From assembly GCF_029168945.1 (NCBI RefSeq), contig NC_083607.1, positions 30,117,257 through 30,181,256 on the forward strand: a stretch of DNA of 64,000 nucleotides, written 5' to 3'. The notes under the pieces are model-generated. The model was given only the letters and a program-made list of their open reading frames with translations. It ran no database searches and was not told the origin of the DNA. Below are positions 56,480 through 64,000 of the stretch, one piece after another; positions within the stretch are counted from its first letter, which is position 1; every line of letters starts with the position of its first letter. The position numbers were made by a program, and so were the translations under genes. The stretch comes from Cannabis sativa (Eukaryota; Streptophyta; Magnoliopsida; Rosales; Cannabaceae).

Positions 56480-58122
56480 CGAATGTCCTGCTTGGACTAA
56501 TATTGCAATCTCATCCTTCAAATAATCACATTAATTGGTGGTGTGACCCTTCTCTCCATGATATTCGCACTCTTTTACTTTGGTCATGCATATTCCTTCC
56601 TCTATGCGACATACGAGGAGGTTTCCAATAATGGACCATACTGTAGGTCACTTTATATACATTTTCCCGAGTATCTATCAAGCTTGTATACTCAGTATAT
56701 TTCAGATCATACCCCTTCCTCGACTTATTCAAAGAATCACTACAGTTGTGGTTCTTACCCCCTCTCTTGCTCTAGCAATGCCCTGCATTATGATTTGGGA
56801 CCTTAGTTTCTTCCTATCCTAGAGCCCCATTCCCAGAAAAGTAGGTTTGCATAGGGGCGAGAGCAAAGGTGGTTGACCTGTAAAAATTTGGAGAACACTA
56901 AGCTCTGGGAAGGGTTAGAGCTAGAGTAGGAACTTAGGGAGAGAAGTTAGGAGTAGTCACGGAAGGAGTTGGAGAAAGAGGGACTATGAAAGCTTGTATA
57001 TAGACATCCTCCAAGTTGCGGGTGCCTTGTGCTTTTGCCATAAATTCTCTTAAGGTCTCTGACCTCTTTCTTTGCATTTCTCCCCATAGCAGAGAACCAA
57101 CAACCAATCAGGATTGGAGGGCCATCAACTTCATATCATCATTGACTATGGTTTTGTTAGCCCCCTCCATCATCCGTTGAATAAAGGCCTTCATGCTCTC
57201 ATTATGCTACTATTTAACATTGGTGAGCAAACCAACCTCCATGTCCTTGTCTCGCGTGGTAATGAACTGCTTGCAGAAGGCTGACTGCATGTCTTTCCAA
57301 CTGTCAATCAATCCTGGTGCTAACTACTTCCACCAATCCTCTATAGACTTATATAAGGTCAAGGAGAACCACAGACATTTTGCATCATCACTGACTCGAG
57401 CAACCTGAATCATCTTGTTGTATTTTGCCAAATGTGCTCATGTGTCAGTTCTCCCTTTGTATAACTCAGTGTGGGGCCTCTTAAAGTTTTCTTAGAGTGG
57501 AGTTTCCGTAATACTTCTTACACAAGGTTCTAGATCCTCATCTTCTTACACAAGTTGTCCTAAAGGACTGGCCAGCCGTATTCGCATCCCTTCAAGGAGG
57601 TCTAGGTGCGGGCTTTTATGTGTGCTTGCCCACCTTTCCCTTGCCCTTATCCTTATGAGGATTTGAGGTCTCAGGTTGTGTTTGTTTTTAGGAACGTTCA
57701 TCGGCCACCACTTCCACCGAGGGTTCATCATGGAGTCCCGCCAGATCCTTAAACTTACTCTATAAATGCTGCATCATTTTCTTCATTTTTGCAGTGAGAA
57801 TTTTCTGCTCTGCTAACTCCGCCTGAGCTGCCTCTAAGTCATTGGTTACTCACAGTAAGTTTGGGTCATGGTCATAGTAATAACCATCCTAGTAATACCC
57901 GTCTCTTATGGAGTCATCATCATCACCTTCTTCATCCCCCTCTAGGGTTTTGGCCATTGTCAAGGTCATCGAGTACGTTCTCGGTGTCATCCCCTCAATT
58001 TTTGGCATTGGTCGGGCCTTCTTCTTTAACACCACCCATCTGAAGGTCGAAGGTGTGGGAGTTGGATTCCTCCATAACTATGTCCAATGTAGTTTTCTAG
58101 CTGGTGTTATTTCGTGTATTCA
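56480..58122 (-). pseudogene. Tat-C gag
   Basis: The ATG at 58122 (MVNTRNNTS) matches the gag start of Tat-A and Tat-B. The capsid core is readable at 57170-57500: FKRPHTELYKG-like text, then VSDDAKCLWFSLTLYKSIEDWW and KDMQSAFCKQFITTRDKD. The C-terminal RNA-binding motif CEYHGEKGHTTN lies near 56545-56580, followed by a stop where an acidic residue is usual. The frame is broken by many stops. Confidence 0.75.
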
Positions 58123-58161
58123 CCATAGTCAAAGTGAGACAACAACTAAAAATCTTTCCTC

Positions 58162-58183
58162 AACTCTCAATGAAAGCACAAAA
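58162..58183 (-). other. Tat-C primer-binding block
   Basis: The minus strand reads TTTTTGTGCTTTCATTGAGA, aligning with Tat-A and Tat-B. Confidence 0.7.
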
Positions 58184-58634
58184 ATGCTTACCAAATTTTT
58201 CGAAAATTGATTAACTAGAGATTAAGAAAAATATAAAACAATAAATGATAGACAAATAAATTTTTATGTGGTTCAGGCGTTAATTATCCCTAGTCCACGA
58301 GTCCGTTATATTAGCCTTTAAGGCAAATGTTTAGGTAGCAAGTATTTACAATGGTAACTCTGTATTCCTCTAGTTTCTCTTGAAGAATTTTACTTACAAA
58401 AACTCTACCGAAATACCTAGAGAGCTTTCTTCTTCAAGAGAAACGAGAGGAATACAGGGTTGCCATTGTAAACACTTATACTTCCTAAACATTTGCTTAC
58501 AAGGCTAATACAATAGACTCTTGGACTAGGGATAATTAACGCCTGAACCATGTAAAAATTTATTTGTCTATCATTTACTAATTTATATTTTTCTTAAACT
58601 CTAGTTAATCAGTTTTCAAAAATCTTGGTAAACA
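58184..58634. repeat. 451-bp inverted repeat built from Tat LTR ends
   Basis: The arms at 58184-58387 and 58430-58634 are reverse complements at roughly 90% identity, separated by 42 bases. The outer ends are TGCTTAC and GTAAACA, so the unit begins TG and ends CA like an LTR. Each arm carries the GTGGTTCAGGCGTTAATTAT block of the Tat-C and Tat-D LTRs. The left arm also serves as the end of the 5' LTR next to the Tat-C primer-binding block. Confidence 0.93.
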
Positions 58635-58963
58635 ATAAGAATTAATCAATTATTGTTTATTGGCAGAATAAATAGTAAATCTTATTTATTCAAAAATTAA
58701 GAAATCAACTTTGGACCTGAAAATATAGCCCACCCATGTAGGCCCATTCTACATGTGTAGAGTGACATATAAAAGCCCATGATTACTTTGGTTTAATAAA
58801 TTTAATTGGTTAAAATAATTTAAATTATATTTTATTATTAATGAAATTAATTATTTGATAATTTTTTTAAATAAAAGGATAAGTATTAGAATAAAAGATC
58901 TACTAATATTTTGATATTCAGTTATTAGATATTTTTATTTGAATTTGAATTTTGAATTCAAAT
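58635..58963. other. AT-rich spacer between the palindrome and Tat-D
   Basis: No gene is seen. It includes TTTATTGGCAGAATAAATAG, which resembles the start of the Tat-C 3' LTR, so it may be further LTR debris. Confidence 0.4.
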
Positions 58964-59766
58964 TGTTTACTGAGTTTTTTGGAAACCAAATATTTTGAGA
59001 GATTAAAGAAGAAAAAAAGTATTAGATAATAAACAAGTAGATTTCTACGTGGTTCAGGCGTTAAGGATCCTTAGTCCACGAGTCTATATTATTAACCTCT
59101 TTGGGCTGATGTTATGAGATTACAAAGTATTACAATATGAAATTATTTGTGAAAGAGAAGATTGTTAGAAATTTTAGCAGGGTGATGGCTGACCAAAAAT
59201 TGTCCTCTCTTGCCTTCAAAAGAATGAGGCTATTTATAGGCACCCATGGGGTAAAGGGAACACCCTTTACCTATCTAGGATTTTTTTCTTCCACACCCTA
59301 CTAAGGCCTGTACTACGTAAGGATGATCTGACCATCCACTGGTGGGAACCTTCTTCATCGTGTGGTGTACAACGGCTAGTGACTGCTTCTGTATGACCTT
59401 GGACACGTGTCATGCAAAGGTCTCTCCTTTACAAAATAGACTCTACGCAGGCCCTTGGGCAAAAAGCATGCTCGAGGGTACGTATGCACACTACCTTGAC
59501 CTGCACAAGGGACAAGATCTGATCTTGTGTCAGAGAAAGGTCCATGGAGTGATACTTTTAGAAGGACCTAACATGTCCAACGTCTACAAAACCCACATTG
59601 CCTTTCGGGATCATTATCGAAGGACGTTGCTCCCGAAAGCCATTGCCTCTCATTGCCTTCTAGATCTAAGGGTCATCTTTTTTAGTTCCCACGAATGCCT
59701 TATGTAGGGACCGTGTTCCCTTCTCGGATCGTGCCACGTGTCCGATGGATGAAAATTTAGATAACT
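58964..59766 (-). repeat. Tat-D 3' LTR
   Basis: The plus-strand view starts TGTTTACTGAG and ends GATAACT, where ATAACA is expected. It shares TCTACGTGGTTCAGGCGTTA and TCCTTAGTCCACGAGTC with Tat-C. Length about 803 bp. Confidence 0.7.
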
Positions 59767-60244
59767 TTTACCCCCAAGCTTTCGAGACTCTCTGGATCAC
59801 GGAAGTTTGCTATTGTCTTGAATGTTGATCGCAGACACACACTGCAGCCTTAGGTCACGAACGCATTACTCGTACCCCTCAGAGGGTATTTTCAGCATCT
59901 ACTTCCCTTCAGATGGTAATCACGCAGTACAGCAGGAGGTGTTTTTTGCTCCTCTTCGTGTGTGGCAAGGCATGCTTAGCAGGAAAGGAAGAGTGCTATT
60001 GGCGGCTAAGTGACGTGGAGGAAAGGACCTTGACATTTTATTGTGCCCCAGGGCTATCATATGGGGCCCCTCGTGTCCCTAGCTGTTAGATTCACTGTAA
60101 TATCTTTGAGTCCTTGATCTCGCAGAGCTCTGTCTCTTTTTTGAAATAAAAACTATCTATGTCGGTATCATTTTTATTCTTTTTCACGATCAAAGCTTCA
60201 TATTTTCTCTGAAACTTTGTTTTCCCTTTTCTTGCCATCTTTTG
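59767..60244 (-). other. Tat-D polypurine tract and spacer
   Basis: The minus strand reads CTTGGGGGTAAAAG at the LTR border (59766-59779). The rest, to the start of the plus-strand frame, shows no gene. Confidence 0.6.
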
Positions 60245-60622
60245 CATGCAAGAAGAATTGGAGGATTTGATCCAGTGTCTACTCTCATTCGCACAGAACT
60301 CTTCGCAGACATTGCTCCCCTTTAACTAAACCAGCTAAATCCTTGTTTAGAGGGAACATTTGATTTTCAGGTCAACTGTGACAACTACATCAACTAGCTC
60401 CGGAGTTTTTGGGTGAACCTCCAATTTGTCAAGTAAGTGCACTAACCCCCTGTTTGAGTTTCTGGGCATTTTTCATTTAGGGAGAGGAAGGTTCTTGCTT
60501 AGGTTAGGGCTAGGACCGTACTTGGGCCGTATAGCGAGATATGTGTGTGCAAAACCTATCTTCTCATTCGTTCATTATTTCAAAGAGTTTGCTCTTACTT
60601 CCATGGATTTGAACAAAGACCC
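60245..60622 (+). pseudogene. Tat-D antisense ORF, N-terminal part
   Basis: The plus strand reads MQEELEDLIQCLLSF from 60245, then pieces such as RFLLRLGLGPYLGRIARYV and FSFVHYFKEFALTSMDLN up to the Tekay-A insertion. A donor-like CAAGTAAGT sits near 60430. It occupies the same position as the Tat-C antisense ORF; function unknown. Confidence 0.42.
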
Positions 60623-63021
60623 TGTAACGCCCTAAATAATAAGGCACGCTACCCAAAATGTATTTAGGAAACCCTAATCCCCTAATCGGGATTACTAATT
60701 AAAATAGCGCAAACTTTAAACTTTTATATTAAACATAATGAAAATAAACTTGCAATACATTTTAAACTTTTAAATAGTTGGGATCCCGAAAATCTTTAGA
60801 AACTTTATTACAAGTCATTTCTTTCTAGCCGATCTAAATGGCAAAATAGAATTCAAAAGTTCATCTCTAGTAGACCCTTAACCCGTTTGGTCTGATATGG
60901 CTCGAACATGTACATTCCTCGCCTTGCTCCTGAAACTCATGGCTGATCAGATACTGACTTACCCTTTGCTGCACAGTAGAGCACTCGTGAGCCAAGCCCA
61001 GCAAGACAGTATAAATCATAGTAAATATAATATGCTCATCTACTATTTAAACAAATAAGCCATTCATATATGTCTTTATGACACCGACCTGCATATCACA
61101 CCATCATGTCCATTTATGTCTACGTGGCGTAGACCTATGTTTTGCGCTCAAACATCTATTTAAATCTACATGACGTAGACCCACGTGTTGCTCTCACACA
61201 TCTAAATACATTAAGGCCTTAGAATTGGTTCATCTCGATTATGGTTACCGAGTCCAACCCGATTATGCCTTGACCGCATCATCCCTAAATCTTATTTCAA
61301 ATAACATGGCATGGCATTTATACACATATATCACTAGGGTAATAATCCTAGGCTATTAAACTGTTCCTAATAATGTAATAACCCTAATCCCGGTTACTAA
61401 ACATTCACGCATATTATTTTCAAGATAAGCGTTACTGCGCATACTCTACGTGTTAATCATTGTCTTACCTGTTGTCCAGCAATAGATAGAGATTCTGAAT
61501 CCCCGGGTGCTCCTGATTAGGTGTCAGTAATCCTAGTCACACAAATCCGGGATTTTTCACACATAGGGTTAACCCCTGGTTCCATATTTATAAAATTAAA
61601 TCATGAACTTTAACTTTCAGATAATCATATAGAGCTTGGAACGAGCTTTCCAACGACATACAAAACTCCCAAATCGGAGTTCAGAATCAAAAGTTATGCA
61701 TTTTCAAAAATTCAACATAAACTGGCCAAAAATCACGAGGGCGGGGCGCGGCATGCCCAAACCATGTCGCGGCACCTGGGACAAAACCCAGGTTCTACCA
61801 AGAGGGGCGGGCCGCGGCATGCTCCAGAGCATGCCCCGACATCTTGGTGCAGAACCCAAAAACTAGCAAGAAAACTTCGAATTTTCAGCAAGAAACTCTA
61901 ATCAAACTCACTCCAACTCCTAACCAAAACTTCTAAATCATAATTCAAAGTTACTAGCAATCACTAGGGATTTAAAACTCATGTTTCAAACACAAATTTC
62001 CAGCAATAAACTCAAGATTTGAGATTGCATGACACACATAAAGTCATGCTTCAAACTAGCAATACTGAAGCTCATACTCAAGAACTTCAAAGCCAAGCTC
62101 CTCAATTAATTTCCAGCAATCAAACACTAGAAATAACCAGAATAAAACACAAGAGAGTTGCCCTAAAACTCCATCTAGAGCTCAACCAAGCACAACATCA
62201 AAAATCTAAGCATAACATGCTTAACCTAATCAAAGAAACCACTATCATGCAACCTATCATCATCATCATCAAGAACATGCAATTCACAATCCCAAACATG
62301 CTTTTTCAACAATTAATACCAGCAAGGATTACAACAGAAATTTCTAAATAATCTCAGCTAGAAAATACCTCAATTCCAAGCTTAAAATCCTTCCAATTCC
62401 AAGCTTAAAAAGTTAAGCAATTCACACAATTTAGCTAGCAAATATAGAGAGGGTTAGGGACAGAAAGAGGGTTCGGGTGAGAGGGATAAATAACCAGCAA
62501 ATTTCATATATTTCCCTCAAAATCACTTTTAATTAAATGAAACTCAAATATGGTCAAATGACCATTTTGCCCTTAGGGCTTAAATACACACATGCACCCT
62601 CACAAGGGTAATTTAGTCATTCCATATTCAATCATTTCCAAATAAATTTTAGATTCCATATTATCAAATAAAATTCCAAATAATGCAATCCAATTTACAT
62701 TTCGGGCCCGAACCCGGTTCTACCCGAAATGCCCGGTTGTGACTATACCGCACCAACCTGTCAGAACACACCTGAAAAGACAACATAGGCATAGAATATA
62801 ATAATATAGTTCCATTAAGCACATAATTTAATTAATTTCATTATTTTACCCTTCTCGGGTCATAATTACCAAAATGCCCCTGGCTCACCAACGGGGTCTT
62901 AACATATTAAAATTCATATAATTTCACATATATTGAACTATATAATAATATAATTCCTCAATTATTCATAATTATTTAATTAGGGTTTTGCTAATACATT
63001 GCTTAATTCTAGGGTATTACA
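60623..63021 (-). repeat. Tekay-A 3' LTR
   Basis: The plus-strand view runs from TGTAACGCCCTAAATAAT to TTCTAGGGTATTACA, 2399 bp. Its ends match the solo LTR at 40721-42731 in the opposite orientation. It includes a GC-rich pair of 66-bp repeats (61741-61856). The frames inside it (61636-61866, 62019-62351) are not supported as genes. Confidence 0.9.
61741..61856. repeat. 66-bp GC-rich repeat pair in the Tekay-A LTR
   Basis: Cores GCGGCATG start at 61748 and 61814, 66 bases apart. Each is followed about 20 bases later by a second, partly inverted core (CATGTCGCGGCA; CATGCCCCGACA). Confidence 0.75.
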
Positions 63022-63038
63022 ATTACCCCCTCCTTATA
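63022..63038 (-). other. Tekay-A polypurine tract
   Basis: The minus strand reads ATAAGGAGGGGGTAAT directly before TGTAATACCC. Confidence 0.85.
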
Positions 63039-63056
63039 GAAGTTTTGTCCCGAAAT

Positions 63057-64000
63057 TTACCTGAATAACTCCGGATATTTCTGCTGCATAGCCGTCTCGA
63101 GTTCCCAAGTTGCCTCTTCTACTTTACTATTCGTCCATAGTACTTTCACCAGTGCCACTGTCTTGCTCCTCAAGATTTTCTCTCTTCTATCGAGTATCTG
63201 CACTGGCTGCTCCTCATATGACAAGTCTGGCTGGAGTTCCAACGCTTCATAACTCAGAACATGGGACGAGTCTGAGACATACTTCCGAAGCATTGAAACA
63301 TGGAACGCATCATGTATAGCTGCCAGTGCTGGGGGCATAGCCAACCTGTACGCTACTTGCCCTATCCTCTTAAGGATTTCAAAAGGTTAAATGAACCTCG
63401 GGCTAAGTTTTCCTTTCTTCCCAAAGCGTTTAATGCCTTTCATCGGAGATATTCGGACAAATACCATGTCTCCGACATGAAAATCAATGTCTTGACGCTT
63501 TGGATAAGCATAACTCTTCTGTCTACTCTGAGCCGCGAGCATTTGCGCTCTAATATTGTCAACTGCCTCACTTGTTTTGTGAACAGCTTCGAGACCCAAG
63601 AACTTTCTTTCATCCATTTAATCCCAGTGAATGGGCGATCTACATTTTCTTCCATATAAAAGTTCATAAGGAGCCATCCCGATTGTTGCCTGATAGCTGT
63701 TATTATAAGAATACTCGATTAGGGGTAGGTACTTTACCCATGATCCCTCAAAGTCAAGCACACATGCCCGAAGCATGTCTTCTAGAATCTGCAGCGTCCT
63801 CTCAGATTGCCCATCCATCTAAGGATGAAAAGCAGTGCTGAACATTAACTAAGTACCCATAGCTCGATGCACACTCTCCAGAATCTTAATGTAAACTTCG
63901 GATCTCTATCCGACACAATAGACTTTGGGACACCATGAAGAAGAACAATTTCTCTGACATACAACTCAGCATACTGGTCAATGGAGAAATTCGTCCGAAC
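63057..64000 (-). pseudogene. Tekay-A integrase C-terminal half with chromodomain
   Basis: From right to left: SIVSDRDP (second catalytic Asp) at about 63910-63930, then [18 protein letters not shown] with the catalytic Glu and [20 protein letters not shown] (63618-63818). Next come FHVGDMVFVRISPMKGI (63387-63617) and the chromodomain-like end VALVKVLWTNSKVEEATWEL (63057-63344). Premature stops lie at about 63387, 63618 and 63819; at 63819 TAG sits where Gln is usual. Chromodomains guide insertion to marked chromatin. Confidence 0.9.

Larger units (their letters stand above)
39706..58634 (-). mobile_element. Tat-C: Ty3/gypsy (Tat-like) element with antisense ORF, multiply interrupted
   Basis: In minus orientation: 5' LTR fragment (part of the palindrome at 58184-58634), primer-binding block, gag (58122 to about 56480), protease (about 56110-55690). 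RT, RNase H and integrase are then missing. An ORF region on the opposite strand follows (55440-54168 and 43981-42889), then the polypurine tract and the 3' LTR (39706-40691). A solo LTR and Athila-A are inserted in it. Coding on the opposite strand between pol and 3' LTR is a known trait of some Tat-lineage elements. Confidence 0.72.
58964..60622 (-). mobile_element. Tat-D: 3' LTR and antisense ORF of another Tat-like element
   Basis: An LTR with the same design as the Tat-C 3' LTR is followed on its right by a polypurine tract and a plus-strand frame. This mirrors the left end of Tat-C, so it is the 3' end of a separate minus-strand element. Tekay-A interrupts it at 60623. Confidence 0.68.
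60623..64000 (-). mobile_element. Tekay-A: chromovirus (Tekay/Del-like), 3' end
   Basis: A 2.4-kb LTR is followed on the minus strand by the polypurine tract and a gypsy integrase with a chromodomain-like C-terminus. This combination marks a chromovirus. The rest lies right of the window. Three premature stops in the visible integrase show it is decayed. The bases before it are GACCC (60618-60622); the partner duplication is not visible. Confidence 0.9.

Noticed and set aside
61636..62351. Two plus-strand frames inside the Tekay-A LTR.
   Set aside because: They lie inside an LTR, antisense to the element, with low-complexity content and no domain.
1..64000. A host gene or gene fragment captured by one of the elements.
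   Set aside because: Every readable protein motif belongs to retrotransposon gag, pol, env-position or antisense ORF families; no typical host domain was seen by eye. A protein database search would be needed to exclude small fragments.

Overview
This window looks like plant nuclear DNA, most likely from a eudicot with a repeat-rich genome, and essentially all of it is transposable element. I found no intact host gene and no tRNA, rRNA or CRISPR array. The evidence is Ty1/copia and Ty3/gypsy protein motifs of plant lineages (copia; Tat-like, Athila-like and Tekay/Del-like gypsy), plant primer-binding sites, TG...CA long terminal repeats (LTRs), 5-bp target-site duplications (TSDs) and one hAT-type DNA element. 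The species cannot be named from this. Element names such as Copia-B or Tat-C are my own labels.

Layout, left to right. 1-3842: Copia-A, a decayed copia element on the minus strand, cut by the window edge. 3843-4715: AT-rich DNA. 4716-22332: Tat-A, a decayed minus-strand gypsy element whose right LTR is split by Copia-B (11404-21293). Copia-B has two 1920-bp LTRs and a perfect TCGAC TSD, and it carries gag but no usable pol. 22527-25384: Tat-B, the LTR and gag start of a plus-strand gypsy element, interrupted by Copia-C (25385-39705, minus strand). The LTR of Copia-C is split by Copia-D (25439-35481, plus strand, TSD TTAAC). Copia-D contains a 1048-bp non-autonomous hAT element (27376-28423, TSD ACTATAAT).

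39706 to about 58634: Tat-C, a minus-strand gypsy element with a plus-strand antisense reading frame. Inserted in it are a solo chromovirus-type LTR (40721-42731, TSD TGCCA) and Athila-A (43982-54162, TSD GCTGC). Athila-A keeps protease, RT, RNase H, integrase and an env-position ORF but has lost most of gag. A 451-bp inverted repeat made from LTR ends lies at 58184-58634. 58964-60622: Tat-D, an LTR plus the start of a second antisense ORF. 60623-64000: Tekay-A, the 3' LTR and integrase/chromodomain end of a minus-strand chromovirus, cut by the window edge.

No operon or pathway is present; the parts are retrotransposon machinery (capsid, protease, reverse transcriptase, RNase H, integrase) at different stages of decay. 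The main points of interest are four. First, a pair of related copia elements survive as gag-only and gag-less derivatives with nearly identical LTRs, implying movement in trans. Second, a 70-bp GC-rich tandem repeat is shared by the Athila LTRs and an internal array. Third, the Tat elements have antisense ORFs. Fourth, there is a large LTR-derived palindrome.
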